A stretch of 64,000 nucleotides of DNA from RAM1 sp050247515 (GCA_050247515.1 JBFWUB010000011.1:1-64000); one strand, 5' to 3'. Shown: positions 1 through 8,317, numbered from the stretch's first letter. The notes: generated by a model not told the origin, from the sequence alone. Numbers and translations: made by a program.

Positions 1-26
1 GTTCCCACTTTGATCACTCCTTGATC

Positions 27-51
27 CCCCTGCTCAAAAGTTAAGCAGGGG
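27..51. other. Hairpin at window edge
   Basis: An 8-bp perfect stem (27-34 with 44-51) with a 9-base loop. On the plus strand it is followed by a weakly T-rich stretch. It could be a terminator for a gene lying before the window or part of the repeat debris next to it; the sequence does not decide. Confidence 0.35.
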
Positions 52-59
52 ACTTTATT

Positions 60-108
60 CAAGGGGTCAAATTTCGATGAAAAAACTCAGCTCAAAGGGG
101 TCAGATTT
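60..108 (+). repeat. Two direct copies of a GGGGTCA(A/G)ATTT motif
   Basis: Copies lie at 60-74 and 93-108 in the same orientation and differ by one substitution and one inserted A. The second copy spans the stop codon of the truncated hsdM gene, so the break in that gene coincides with the repeat. Motifs of the GGGGTCA type are often seen as short dispersed repeats beside transposable-element debris; membership of a named family is an inference. Confidence 0.5.
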
Positions 109-553
109 GCTCGGAAATCAACAGCTGGGCCTCGTTGACTTCACCTTTGTCGCTGCGGTTGAAGCGGTCGTATTCCACTTGCGGCAGCGAACCCAGCAGC
201 TCGGGCTTGGTCACCTCAATGCTGGACATGGCCTCTCGAACCGCCTTGGCCACGTCGTCTTTTTCGGGCAGCGTCAGCAGGTATTCATAGCGCGCATGCG
301 GCGCCAGGTAGAAACCGCAGCGTTCGATAGCAATGTCTTGAATGGAGCGCTCCATGCGCGTGCCTTGGAGCTTTTCAAACTCGGCGTAGATCGCGTTTTC
401 TTGCTGCCGGTACTTGTTGTCCGCAAACTTCAAAAAGATCAACCCCAGCACCGGGGTGCTGTACTCGCTGGCCTTGAGGTCGGAGTTGGCGCGCAGTTTG
501 TCGGCAGCGGCCCAGAGATCTTTTTCGAGTTTTTTGAGTTGGTCGCGGTTCAT
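101..553 (-). pseudogene. hsdM: Truncated hsdM, type I restriction methyltransferase N-terminal fragment
   Basis: The 150-residue reading frame matches the N-terminal helical (HsdM_N) domain of type I DNA adenine methyltransferases: it opens with a MNRDQLKKLEKDLW-like start and contains the STPVLGLIFLKFADNKY segment. A full HsdM has about 500 residues or more with a SAM-binding domain and an NPPY-type catalytic motif. None of that is present, because the frame ends in a TGA inside a GGGGTCA repeat. No hsdS or hsdR neighbour is seen inside the window and the start lacks an obvious ribosome binding site. It is best read as a remnant of a restriction-modification island broken by a rearrangement. 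A product, if made, would not methylate DNA. Confidence 0.75.
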
Positions 554-744
554 GCTGGTCGTTCTGACGCGGCCGAGCGTTTAGCGCTACAGGCTTAGGT
601 TGCAGTCTGGTGGATCGTATTCACTGCTGCGCCATTCCGCAATGACTATCACCGCCAGATCTTCACAAGAATACATGCCAGTCGCAACTGACCAAGTAGA
701 GTGAGGATGCCCAATGGTCACTACTTATAAACATCCTGAATGTA
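554..744. other. Gene-free stretch between hsdM remnant and tRNA
   Basis: No reading frame with a plausible start and family resemblance is seen on either strand. Base composition is less GC-rich than in the ribosomal genes that follow, which fits foreign or decayed DNA. Confidence 0.5.
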
Positions 745-788
745 TGGGCACAGCATGGGCACAAACTGGGCACAGCATGGGCACAAAA
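745..788 (+). repeat. 22-bp tandem repeat, two copies
   Basis: Copies at 745-766 and 767-788 differ only in the last base. Each unit is itself built of two GGGCACA blocks. The plus strand can be read as a short frame with MGTAWAQTGHSMGTK-like residues, which is reminiscent of the low-complexity tails of some tRNA-targeting integrases. That reading is weak, because the frame is closed by a stop about 40 bases upstream. Confidence 0.6.
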
Positions 789-791
789 CAA

Positions 792-817
792 AAACGCCCA
801 CTGTGTAGTGGGCGTTT
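792..817 (-). terminator. Rho-independent terminator after tRNA-fMet
   Basis: A 10-bp perfect stem (792-801 with 808-817) with a 6-base loop. Read on the minus strand it is followed by a T-rich tract. It lies 27 bases beyond the 3' end of the tRNA and is the first good stop signal after rplQ and the tRNA. Confidence 0.85.
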
Positions 818-843
818 GCTTTCAGCGTAGACCGCTGGAATGT

Positions 844-920
<77 letters not shown>

Positions 921-930
921 GCAAGATGGG

Positions 931-936
931 ATTATA
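931..936 (-). promoter_or_regulatory. Possible -10 box of the tRNA-fMet gene
   Basis: A perfect TATAAT on the minus strand lies just after the rplQ stop codon, so transcription would begin a few bases before the mature tRNA 5' end at 920. No good -35 hexamer is seen at 16-18 bases upstream, inside rplQ, so promoter activity is an inference. Confidence 0.45.
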
Positions 937-938
937 GC

Positions 939-1337
939 TTATTCTTGGCCTGCCTGCTCTGGGGCAGCTTCTGCAACCTCAGGGCGATCGACCAGTTCGA
1001 CCAGCGCCATGGGCGCGTTGTCGCCGACGCGGAAACCCATTTTCAGGATGCGCGTGTAGCCGCCCGGGCGGGTTTTGAATCGCGGGCCCAGATCGGCGAA
1101 CAGCTTGGTCACGCTATCGCGGCTGCGCAGGCGGTCAAAGGCCAGGCGCTTGTTGGCCAGCGTGGGCTCCTTGGCCAGCGTGATCATGGGTTCGACCACG
1201 CGGCGAAGCTCTTTCGCCTTGGGGACCGTGGTCTTGATGACTTCATGCTCGATGAGCGAGTTCATCATGTTGCGCAGCATGGCGAGGCGGTGCTCGCTGG
1301 TGCGGTTGAGTTTACGAAGGCCGTGGCCGTGACGCAT
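939..1337 (-). CDS. rplQ: 50S ribosomal protein L17
   Basis: A 132-residue protein opening with MRHGHGLRKLNRTSEHRLAM, the signature start of bacterial L17, a large-subunit protein near the exit tunnel. The length fits the family (about 120-135). The alanine- and glutamate-rich C-terminal tail after about residue 115 is lineage-variable. It is the last protein gene of the alpha operon (rpsM-rpsK-rpsD-rpoA-rplQ), 88 bases after rpoA, with tRNA-fMet following after 18 bases. Confidence 0.97.
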   Translation of the reverse strand: MRHGHGLRKLNRTSEHRLAMLRNMMNSLIEHEVIKTTVPKAKELRRVVEPMITLAKEPTLANKRLAFDRLRSRDSVTKLFADLGPRFKTRPGGYTRILKMGFRVGDNAPMALVELVDRPEVAEAAPEQAGQE

Positions 1338-1425
1338 GATGGTTTCCTTTGCTTTATTAATTCCGTGGCCGTATCAGGTACCCCGGGTTCAGAACTGCAA
1401 CCGCAGCCCTGTTTTCACATCAAAA

Positions 1426-2415
1426 TCAACGCTTGTCCAGGCCGGCGGGCGGCCAGCTTTCCAGCTTCATGCCCAGCGTGAGGCCACGCGAGGCGAGGAC
1501 TTCCTTGATTTCATTGAGCGACTTGCGACCCAGGTTCGGGGTTTTGAGCAGCTCGTTTTCGGTGCGCTGGATCAGGTCACCGATGTAATAGATGTTTTCA
1601 GCCTTCAGGCAGTTGGCCGAACGCACCGTGAGCTCAAGTTCGTCCACCGGACGCAGCAGGATCGGGTCGAATTGCTGGTTGTTGCGCTGCACCGGCGCAT
1701 CGAAAGCAGCCAGTTCGCTGCCTTCAAGCTGCGCAAATACGGCCAGTTGTTCGACCAGAATCTTGGCCGAAGCGCGGACCGCGTCCTCGGCGGTGATGGC
1801 GCCGTTGGTCTCGATCTCGACAACCAGCTTGTCCAGGTCAGTACGCTGCTCGACGCGGGCGCTTTCGACGGTGTAGCTCACGCGCTTGACCGGCGAGAAC
1901 GATGCGTCCAGCACGATGCGGCCAATCGACTTGGTCGGCTCATCACCGTAACGGCGCATGGTGCCAGGCACGTAGCCGCGGCCCTTTTCGACCTTGATCT
2001 GCATGTCAATCTTGCCACCTTGCGACAGGTGGGCGATCACATGGCCGGGATTGATGATCTCGACGTCGTGCGGCGTCTGGATGTCGGCGGCAGTGACGAT
2101 ACCTTCGCCGTCCTTGCGCAGACTCAGCGTAACTTCGTCGCGGTTATGCAGCTTGAACACCACGCCCTTGAGGTTCAGCAGGATGCTGACCACGTCTTCC
2201 TGCACGCCGTCGATCGACGAGTACTCGTGCAGGACACCAGCGATGGTGACTTCAGTTGCTGCATAACCCACCATGGACGACAGCAGCACACGGCGCAGGG
2301 CGTTGCCCAGCGTGTGGCCGTAGCCCCGCTCGAACGGCTCCAGGGTCACTTTGGCACGGTCGGCGCCAAGGTGTTCCACATTGATGGCTTTGGGTTTCAG
2401 CAAGTTGGTTTGCAT
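1426..2415 (-). CDS. rpoA: RNA polymerase alpha subunit
   Basis: A 329-residue protein. The N-terminal domain (about 1-235) carries the assembly motifs of the alpha dimer, including GYGHTLGNALRRVLLSS near residue 35. The C-terminal domain (about 250-320) has the DNA- and activator-contacting NLGRKSLNEIK helix. It scaffolds core polymerase, two copies per enzyme. The length is that of other betaproteobacterial alpha subunits. A 142-base gap containing a strong hairpin separates it from rpsD upstream, a plausible point for adjusting polymerase output relative to ribosomal protein. Confidence 0.98.
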   Translation of the reverse strand: MQTNLLKPKAINVEHLGADRAKVTLEPFERGYGHTLGNALRRVLLSSMVGYAATEVTIAGVLHEYSSIDGVQEDVVSILLNLKGVVFKLHNRDEVTLSLRKDGEGIVTAADIQTPHDVEIINPGHVIAHLSQGGKIDMQIKVEKGRGYVPGTMRRYGDEPTKSIGRIVLDASFSPVKRVSYTVESARVEQRTDLDKLVVEIETNGAITAEDAVRASAKILVEQLAVFAQLEGSELAAFDAPVQRNNQQFDPILLRPVDELELTVRSANCLKAENIYYIGDLIQRTENELLKTPNLGRKSLNEIKEVLASRGLTLGMKLESWPPAGLDKR

Positions 2416-2513
2416 TCAGACTTCCTCTCAATACCCCCGGCTCGTTACACCGGTAAGGCTGGTGAAGTGCCCTGCGCACGGTGCCCCACACGCAGGGAAC
2501 AGAAAACTCAATG

Positions 2514-2536
2514 GCGAGATGGCCCGGCCATCTCGC
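2514..2536 (-). other. Hairpin between rpsD and rpoA
   Basis: A 10-bp perfect stem (2514-2523 with 2527-2536) with a 3-base loop lies in the 142-base gap between rpsD and rpoA. Read on the coding (minus) strand it is followed by CATTGAGTTTTCTG, a weak T-tract. It could act as a partial terminator or as an RNA-processing stop inside the alpha operon. Confidence 0.55.
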
Positions 2537-2557
2537 ACGCTTCTTCTTCAGGAAGCA

Positions 2558-3181
2558 TTAACGCGAATACAGTTCGACGATCAGCGATTCGTTGATGTCA
2601 GCAGCGAACTCGTCGCGGTCGGGCACCTTCTTGAAGGTACCTTCGGCCTTGTCGGCATTGACTTCCACCCAGGCCGGAATGCCGACTTGCTGGGCCAGCT
2701 GCAGAGCCTCAACCACGCGGCTTTGCGTCTTGGACTTGTCGCGCACAGCCACGACATCACCGGTCTTCACCAGATACGACGGAATGTTGACGGGCTTGCC
2801 GTTCACGGTGATGGCCTTGTGCGACACCAGCTGGCGGGCTTCGGCGCGGGTAGAACCAAAACCCATGCGATAGACAACGTTGTCCAGGCGTGACTCAAGA
2901 ATGAACAGCAGGTTGGCGCCGGTGTTGCCCTTGCGGCGGTCGGCTTCAGCGAAATAGCGGCGGAACTGCTTCTCGAGCACGCCGTACATGCGCTTGACCT
3001 TCTGCTTTTCACGCAGTTGCAGACCGAAATCGGACGTGCGCTGACCCGAGGTACGGCCGTGTTGACCGGGCTTGGAGTCGAATTTGGCCTTGTCCGCGAT
3101 GGAGCGACGCGCGCTCTTCAGGAACAGGTCAGTGCCTTCACGGCGGGAGAGTTTGGCCTTGGGGCCGAGGTAACGTGCCAC
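2558..3181 (-). CDS. rpsD: 30S ribosomal protein S4
   Basis: A 207-residue protein starting MARYLGPKAKLSRREGTDLF, as in betaproteobacterial S4. The N-terminal part lacks the zinc-binding cysteine set of the C+ form. An S4 RNA-binding domain (about 97-160) contains the SRLDNVVYRMGF segment. S4 nucleates 16S rRNA folding and in many bacteria represses its own alpha operon by binding mRNA; no such site was identified here. Confidence 0.98.
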   Translation of the reverse strand: MARYLGPKAKLSRREGTDLFLKSARRSIADKAKFDSKPGQHGRTSGQRTSDFGLQLREKQKVKRMYGVLEKQFRRYFAEADRRKGNTGANLLFILESRLDNVVYRMGFGSTRAEARQLVSHKAITVNGKPVNIPSYLVKTGDVVAVRDKSKTQSRVVEALQLAQQVGIPAWVEVNADKAEGTFKKVPDRDEFAADINESLIVELYSR

Positions 3182-3266
3182 GTTGCTTCCTTTAGATCAT
3201 CTGCCACGGCCTGTTGCCATGGGAGCCAGCAGCCCGGGGGCGCTGGCGGTGGGCTTGGTTGAAAAC

Positions 3267-3671
3267 TTAAATACGGCGGCGCTTTTGCGGGCGGCATCCG
3301 TTGTGCGGAACCGGCGTCACATCAGCGATGGAGTTGATGCGGATGCCCAGCGCGGCCAGGGCGCGCACCGAGGACTCACGACCAGGACCGGGGCCCTTGA
3401 TTTCAACGTCAAGGTTCTTGATGCCCTGCTCAATGGCGGCGCGACCAGCCACTTCGGACGCGACCTGCGCGGCGAAGGGGGTGGATTTGCGCGACCCCTT
3501 GAAGCCTTGTCCGCCGGACGAAGCCCACGACAGGGCGTTGCCCTGGCGGTCGGTGATCGTGATGATGGTGTTGTTGAAGGAGGCGTGAACGTGAGCGACA
3601 CCGTCGGACACGTTCTTGCGAACCTTCTTGCGCACGCGTTGTGCGGCGTTATTGGCGGGAGCTTTTGCCAT
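3267..3671 (-). CDS. rpsK: 30S ribosomal protein S11
   Basis: A 134-residue protein with the S11 core (HASFNNTIITITDRQGNAL and GFKGSRKSTPFAAQ) and the basic C-terminal end NGCRPQKRRRI. It binds the platform of the small subunit near the mRNA exit. It lies between rpsM (18 bases upstream) and rpsD, the standard order. Confidence 0.98.
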   Translation of the reverse strand: MAKAPANNAAQRVRKKVRKNVSDGVAHVHASFNNTIITITDRQGNALSWASSGGQGFKGSRKSTPFAAQVASEVAGRAAIEQGIKNLDVEIKGPGPGRESSVRALAALGIRINSIADVTPVPHNGCRPQKRRRI

Positions 3672-3689
3672 GACTTATCTCTTTCCCGA

Positions 3690-4055
3690 TTATTTCTTGA
3701 GGGCCTGAGCGGCCTTGCGCGGGCCCTTGCGGGTGCGGGCGTTGGTGCGCGTACGCTGGCCGCGCATGGGCAGGCCACGGCGATGGCGGAAACCACGGTA
3801 GCAACCAATGTCCATCAAACGCTTGATGTTCATGGTCGTCTCACGACGCAGGTCACCCTCGATCGTGATGTTCGCAATCTGGTCGCGGATTTTTTCCAGA
3901 TCCCCGTCGGTCAGGTCCTTGACCTTCTTGGCGTAAGGAATGCCTGTGGCTTCGCAGATCTTGCGAGCGCGGGTGCGACCGATGCCAAAAATGGCGGTCA
4001 AGCCGATTTCTGCATGCTGATGCGGCGGAATGTTGATGCCAGCGATACGTGCCAT
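3690..4055 (-). CDS. rpsM: 30S ribosomal protein S13
   Basis: A 121-residue protein starting MARIAGINIPPHQHAEIGL with the C-terminal signature RGLPMRGQRTRTNARTRKG. It sits in the head of the small subunit and contacts the P-site tRNA and L5. It opens the alpha-operon part of the cluster, 24 bases after rpmJ, with no separate promoter evident. Confidence 0.98.
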   Translation of the reverse strand: MARIAGINIPPHQHAEIGLTAIFGIGRTRARKICEATGIPYAKKVKDLTDGDLEKIRDQIANITIEGDLRRETTMNIKRLMDIGCYRGFRHRRGLPMRGQRTRTNARTRKGPRKAAQALKK

Positions 4056-4079
4056 GTTCGTCCTCTATAACTCTTGCGA

Positions 4080-4193
4080 TCAGCCCTGGCGCTGCTTGTG
4101 ACGCGGATCCGTGCAGATCACGCGCACAACGCCCTTGCGGCGGATGATTTTGCAGTTGCGGCAGATTTTCTTGACCGAAGCCGAAACTCTCAT
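4080..4193 (-). CDS. rpmJ: 50S ribosomal protein L36
   Basis: A 37-residue frame read on the minus strand from ATG at 4193 to TGA at 4080. It begins MRVSASVKKICRNCKIIRRK and ends PRHKQRQG. Three cysteines (11, 14 and 27) and a histidine at 32 form the zinc ribbon of the C+ type of L36. The place between infA and rpsM is the usual one. It is short enough to be missed by length-filtered gene calling. Confidence 0.95.
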   Translation of the reverse strand: MRVSASVKKICRNCKIIRRKGVVRVICTDPRHKQRQG

Positions 4194-4227
4194 GTCGTTC
4201 TCCTAAAACTCAAACTGGCCAAAAAAA

Positions 4228-4446
4228 TTACTTAGCCCGAAACACAATCCTCGCCCGCGACAAGTCGTAGGGCGTCAACTCAACGGTGACCTTGTCACCA
4301 GGGAGGATGCGGATGTAATGCATCCGCATCTTTCCCGAAATATGTCCGAGCACCATGTGCCCGTTTTCCAGTCTCACCCGGAACGTCGCGTTCGGCAGGT
4401 TCTCAACAACCTCACCCTGCATCTGGATGACATCGTCTTTCGACAT
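4228..4446 (-). CDS. infA: Translation initiation factor IF-1
   Basis: A 72-residue single OB-fold protein, the full family length, with the GHMVLGHISGKMRMHYIRI and PGDKVTVELTPYDLSRARI segments. IF-1 occupies the A site of the 30S subunit during initiation. Its position between secY (5-base gap) and rpmJ is typical of betaproteobacteria. In enterobacteria infA lies elsewhere. Confidence 0.97.
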   Translation of the reverse strand: MSKDDVIQMQGEVVENLPNATFRVRLENGHMVLGHISGKMRMHYIRILPGDKVTVELTPYDLSRARIVFRAK

Positions 4447-4451
4447 CTGCT

Positions 4452-5771
4452 TCAGCCGCCCAGGGATGTCTTGAAATTGGCTTTCTTCAACAATGATTCG
4501 TACTGCTGCGACATCATGTAGTTCTGGACCTGGGCCATGAAGTCCATGGTCACAACCACGATGATCAGCAACGACGTACCGCCAAAATAGAACGGCACGT
4601 TATATTTCAGAATCAGAAACTCGGGCAGCAGGCACACAAACGTGATGTACACGGCACCTGCCAGCGTCAAGCGCACCAGAATCTTGTCAATGTAGCGCGC
4701 CGTCTGGTCACCCGGTCGAATGCCGGGAATGAACGCGCCGCTCTTCTTGAGGTTGTCTGCTGTCTCGCGGCTGTTGAATACCAGGGCCGTGTAGAAGAAG
4801 CAGAAAAACACAATGGCGCTGGCGTACAGCATCACATAGATCGGCTGCCCCGGGGTCAACATCCCGGCGATGTCCTTGAGCCAGCGCATGGCGTCGCCCG
4901 TGCTGAACCAGCTCACCACCGTGGCGGGCAGCAGAATGATGGACGATGCGAAGATCGGAGGAATTACGCCAGCCATGTTCAGCTTCAGCGGCAGGTGCGA
5001 CGATTGGCCGCCATACACCTTGTTGCCCACCTGCCGACGCGCGTAATTGACCAGGATCTTGCGCTGACCCCGCTCCACGAACACCACAAAGTAGGTCACC
5101 AGAATAACCAGCGCCACGATGAATACAGCCGCCAGGATGCTCATGGCGCCGGTACGAACCAGCTCCAGCAAGCCACCTACAGCGCTGGGCAAGCCCGCGG
5201 CAATGCCGGCAAAAATCAGGATCGAGATGCCGTTACCCAGACCACGCTCGGTGATCTGCTCGCCAAGCCACATCAGGAACATCGTCCCGGCGGTCAGGCT
5301 GACGACGGCGGTCATGCGGAAGCCGAAACCCGGGTTGAGCACCAGACCCGCCGAACTTTCCAGTGCGACGGCAATACCCAGCGACTGGAAGATGGCCAAG
5401 CCCAGCGTTCCGTAGCGGGTGTACTGCGTGATCTTGCGACGCCCGCTTTCACCTTCTTTTTTGAGCTGCTCGAACGTCGGCAGAACATAGGTCAGCAATT
5501 GCATGATGATCGATGCCGAGATGTACGGCATGATCCCCAGCGCGAATACGGTGAACCGTGACAGCGCACCGCCCGAGAACATGTTGAACAGGCTCAGGAT
5601 GCCGCCTTGCTGCCCCTTGAAAAGCTGCTGCAGCTGGGCCGGATCAATCCCGGGAACCGGAATGTGCGCGCCCACGCGGTACACGACGAGCGCGAGCAGC
5701 AAGAACACCAGACGGCGACGCAGGTCGCCGAATTTTCCGGTTTTTGCGATTTGAGCTGCGCTGGTAGCCAC
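4452..5771 (-). CDS. secY: Protein translocase subunit SecY
   Basis: A 439-residue membrane protein with ten hydrophobic segments, the normal SecY layout. The GAHIPVPGID segment opens the first periplasmic region and the VFVERGQRKILVNYARR loop lies between membrane segments 5 and 6. It forms the protein-conducting channel with SecE and SecG and docks the ribosome and SecA. It lies between rplO and infA with short gaps, so secretion capacity is made with ribosomal proteins. Confidence 0.98.
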   Translation of the reverse strand: MATSAAQIAKTGKFGDLRRRLVFLLLALVVYRVGAHIPVPGIDPAQLQQLFKGQQGGILSLFNMFSGGALSRFTVFALGIMPYISASIIMQLLTYVLPTFEQLKKEGESGRRKITQYTRYGTLGLAIFQSLGIAVALESSAGLVLNPGFGFRMTAVVSLTAGTMFLMWLGEQITERGLGNGISILIFAGIAAGLPSAVGGLLELVRTGAMSILAAVFIVALVILVTYFVVFVERGQRKILVNYARRQVGNKVYGGQSSHLPLKLNMAGVIPPIFASSIILLPATVVSWFSTGDAMRWLKDIAGMLTPGQPIYVMLYASAIVFFCFFYTALVFNSRETADNLKKSGAFIPGIRPGDQTARYIDKILVRLTLAGAVYITFVCLLPEFLILKYNVPFYFGGTSLLIIVVVTMDFMAQVQNYMMSQQYESLLKKANFKTSLGG

Positions 5772-5797
5772 TGCTGCTTTCTTTCGAATGAATCGGA

Positions 5798-6229
5798 TCA
5801 GGCCAGGCTGCCGCCAGCCGCCTCGATGGCAGCCTTGGCACCCGCGGTCGCACCAATACCCGTGAGCTTGACAGCCTTGGTCAGCTCGCCGGTCTTGATG
5901 ACCTTGACGACCTTGGCCAGCTCACCCACCAGGCCAGCCTGCTTGAGCGTGAGGACATCCACTTCGGCGGCACCCAGCTGATCCAGATCAGCCAGGGTGA
6001 CTTCGGCGTTGAACTTCAGCAGATGCGACTTGAATCCGCGCTTGGGCAGACGACGCTGCAGCGGCATCTGACCGCCTTCAAAGCCGACCTTGTGGTAGCC
6101 GCCCGAGCGGGACTTTTGACCCTTGTGGCCACGGCCTGCGGTCTTGCCCAGGCCGGAGCCGATGCCACGGCCGACACGGCGCTTGGCATGCTTGGCACCC
6201 GCTGCGGGCTTGATTGTGTTGAGTTCCAT
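5798..6229 (-). CDS. rplO: 50S ribosomal protein L15
   Basis: A 143-residue protein. The basic, glycine-rich N-terminal extension (KRVGRGIGSGLGKTAGRGHKG-like) threads into 23S rRNA, and the C-terminal half carries the folded L15 core. It is a late assembly protein. It lies 10 bases after rpmD. Confidence 0.98.
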   Translation of the reverse strand: MELNTIKPAAGAKHAKRRVGRGIGSGLGKTAGRGHKGQKSRSGGYHKVGFEGGQMPLQRRLPKRGFKSHLLKFNAEVTLADLDQLGAAEVDVLTLKQAGLVGELAKVVKVIKTGELTKAVKLTGIGATAGAKAAIEAAGGSLA

Positions 6230-6239
6230 CTTGAAACCT

Positions 6240-6422
6240 TTAGAGCACTTGGACCAGATAGCTGATCTTGTTGATCATGCCGCGCACGGCGGGCGTGTCC
6301 TGCAGCTCGCTCACGCTGTTGAGCTTGCGCAGGCCCAGGCCGCGAACGGTGGCGCGATGCGATTCCTTGGTGCCGATCGGGCTGCGGACCAGCTTGATCT
6401 TGACAGTTTGTTGCGTAGTCAT
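6240..6422 (-). CDS. rpmD: 50S ribosomal protein L30
   Basis: A 60-residue protein with the L30 pattern KIKLVRSPIGTKESHRATVRGLGLRKL; the length equals that of the bacterial short form. It lies between rpsE (15-base gap) and rplO, as in other spc operons. Confidence 0.97.
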   Translation of the reverse strand: MTTQQTVKIKLVRSPIGTKESHRATVRGLGLRKLNSVSELQDTPAVRGMINKISYLVQVL

Positions 6423-6437
6423 TGGATGGCTTTCCGG

Positions 6438-6956
6438 TTACGCGAAGATCTCTTCAACGCTCTTGCCGCGCTTGGACGCCACTTCCGAGGGGGTCGTGGA
6501 GTTCTTCAGCGCGTCGAACGTGGCGCGGACCATGTTGTAGGGATTGGACGAACCATGGCTCTTGGCCACGATATCGGTGATGCCCATGACCTCAAACACG
6601 GCGCGCATCGGACCACCAGCGATGATGCCGGTACCCTTGGGAGCCGGCGCCATCATGACCGTGGCGGCACCGTGGTGACCGGTCACGTTGTGATGGATCG
6701 TTCCGTTGCGCAGGGACACCTTGGTCATGTTGCGGCGAGCCTCTTCCATGGCCTTTTGCACGGCGGCGGGCACTTCCTTGGACTTGCCCTTGCCCATGCC
6801 AACCTTGCCATCACCATCGCCCACCACGGTCAGCGCTGCGAAACCGAGGATACGGCCACCCTTGACCACCTTGGTCACGCGGTTGACCGCGATCATTTTC
6901 TCGCGCAGGCCGTCTTCCGGACCGTCACCTTGCGTCTTAGCTTGAACTTTTGCCAT
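6438..6956 (-). CDS. rpsE: 30S ribosomal protein S5
   Basis: A 172-residue protein. The N-terminal double-stranded RNA-binding domain contains VNRVTKVVKGGRILGFAALT and the C-terminal domain contains GTGIIAGGPMRAVFEVMGI. S5 lines the mRNA entry tunnel and affects decoding accuracy. It lies between rplR and rpmD in the conserved order. Confidence 0.98.
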   Translation of the reverse strand: MAKVQAKTQGDGPEDGLREKMIAVNRVTKVVKGGRILGFAALTVVGDGDGKVGMGKGKSKEVPAAVQKAMEEARRNMTKVSLRNGTIHHNVTGHHGAATVMMAPAPKGTGIIAGGPMRAVFEVMGITDIVAKSHGSSNPYNMVRATFDALKNSTTPSEVASKRGKSVEEIFA

Positions 6957-6973
6957 GTCTGTATCCGTGTCCG

Positions 6974-7339
6974 TTAGAACTGGAGGCCGGCTTCGCGTGC
7001 AGCATCGGCCAGCGCCTTGACGCGGCCGTGGTACGCAAAACCCGCACGATCAAATGCCACCCTCTCGACGCCTGCAGCCTTCGCCTTTTCGGCGATGCGC
7101 TTGCCGATGGCCTGGGCTGCGGCGGTGTTGCCGCCCTTGCCCGAACCGCCAAGCGACTTGCGCACGTCGGCCTCCGCCGTGGAGGCGCTGGCCAGCACCT
7201 TGGCACCATCGCCGGAGATCACGCTGGCGTAAATGTGCAGATTGGTACGGTTTACCGTCAGGCGTGCAACGCCTTGCGTGGCGATGCGGATGCGGGTCTG
7301 ACGGGCCCGGCGAAGACGCTGCTCTTTTTTGGTCAACAT
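6974..7339 (-). CDS. rplR: 50S ribosomal protein L18
   Basis: A 121-residue protein with a basic N-terminus (KKEQRLRRARQTRIRI) and the 5S-rRNA-binding fold ending in DRAGFAYHGRVKALADAAREAGLQF. L18 delivers 5S rRNA to the large subunit with L5. It lies between rplF (11-base gap) and rpsE. Confidence 0.98.
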   Translation of the reverse strand: MLTKKEQRLRRARQTRIRIATQGVARLTVNRTNLHIYASVISGDGAKVLASASTAEADVRKSLGGSGKGGNTAAAQAIGKRIAEKAKAAGVERVAFDRAGFAYHGRVKALADAAREAGLQF

Positions 7340-7350
7340 GCTGCAGCTCC

Positions 7351-7884
7351 TTACTTCTTCTTGGTCTCTTTGATCGTGATCTTCTCATCCGCATAGCGGA
7401 TGCCCTTGCCCTTGTAGGGCTCGGGCGGGCGAATTGCACGAATCTCTGCGGCCACCTGGCCCACGCGCTGGCGGTCGGCGCCCTTGATCACGACTTCGGT
7501 CGGGGTCGGGGTTGCCACCGTGATGCCGGCAGGCATGTCCTTGTTGACAGGGTGCGAATAGCCAACCGTCAGGTTCAGCTTGGCACCCTGGGCCTGGGCC
7601 TTGTAGCCCACGCCGACCAGGCTCAGCTTCTTCTCGAAGCCCTTGGTCACACCGGTCACCATGTTGTTTACGAGCTGGCGCATGGTGCCGCTCATGGCAT
7701 TGGCTTCACGCGAGTCGTTGGCTGGCACAAAGCTCAACTTGCCATCCTTGGACTCGATCCTGACCAGGGCGTTCTGGGTAAGCGACAACGTGCCGCCAGT
7801 ACCCTTGACGCTGATCTGGTCCTGCTTGATGGACACGTCAACGCCTGCGGGGACGGTGACGGGCATTTTTCCTACTCGGGACAT
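7351..7884 (-). CDS. rplF: 50S ribosomal protein L6
   Basis: A 177-residue protein read from the ATG at 7884 (MSRVGKMPVTVPAGVDV), the family start, preceded by AGGAAA at good distance. An in-frame codon farther upstream gives 20 extra residues that do not belong to L6. The two repeated L6 domains are present, with the C-terminal signature near RPPEPYKGKGIRYADEKI. It sits near the sarcin-ricin loop and factor-binding site. Confidence 0.97.
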   Translation of the reverse strand: MSRVGKMPVTVPAGVDVSIKQDQISVKGTGGTLSLTQNALVRIESKDGKLSFVPANDSREANAMSGTMRQLVNNMVTGVTKGFEKKLSLVGVGYKAQAQGAKLNLTVGYSHPVNKDMPAGITVATPTPTEVVIKGADRQRVGQVAAEIRAIRPPEPYKGKGIRYADEKITIKETKKK

Positions 7885-7900
7885 TTTCTTTTCCTTCCCT

Positions 7901-8296
7901 TTAGGCCACGTAGCACAGCACTTCGCCACCGACACCGGTAGCACGCGCCTTGCGGTCGGTCATCACGCCCTTGGGCGTGGTGACGATGGCCACGCCAAGG
8001 CCGTTCATGACCTGGGGAATGGCACCAACACCCTTGTACACGCGCAGGCCGGGGCGGCTCACACGCTCGATGCGCTCGATAACCGGACGCCCGGCGTAGT
8101 ACTTGAGGGCAATTTCAAGCTCGGATTTGCCGGCCTCGGTCTTGACCTGGAAGCCGTCGATGTAGCCTTCATCCTTGAGGACCTGCGCAATGGCCACCTT
8201 CACCTTGGAAGAGGGCACCGAGACGGTGGGCTTGGCCACCATCTGGGCATTGCGGATGCGGGTCAGCAGGTCGGCGATGGGATCACTCATGCTCAT
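7901..8296 (-). CDS. rpsH: 30S ribosomal protein S8
   Basis: A 131-residue protein beginning MSMSDPIADLLTRIRNAQM and ending with TPKGVMTDRKARATGVGGEVLC, the S8 signature. It binds the central domain of 16S rRNA. In E. coli S8 also represses the spc operon by binding mRNA near rplE; a matching structure was not searched for. A second start two codons in is possible. Confidence 0.97.
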   Translation of the reverse strand: MSMSDPIADLLTRIRNAQMVAKPTVSVPSSKVKVAIAQVLKDEGYIDGFQVKTEAGKSELEIALKYYAGRPVIERIERVSRPGLRVYKGVGAIPQVMNGLGVAIVTTPKGVMTDRKARATGVGGEVLCYVA

Positions 8297-8317
8297 GTTT
8301 AATCTCTCCTGCCCGGC

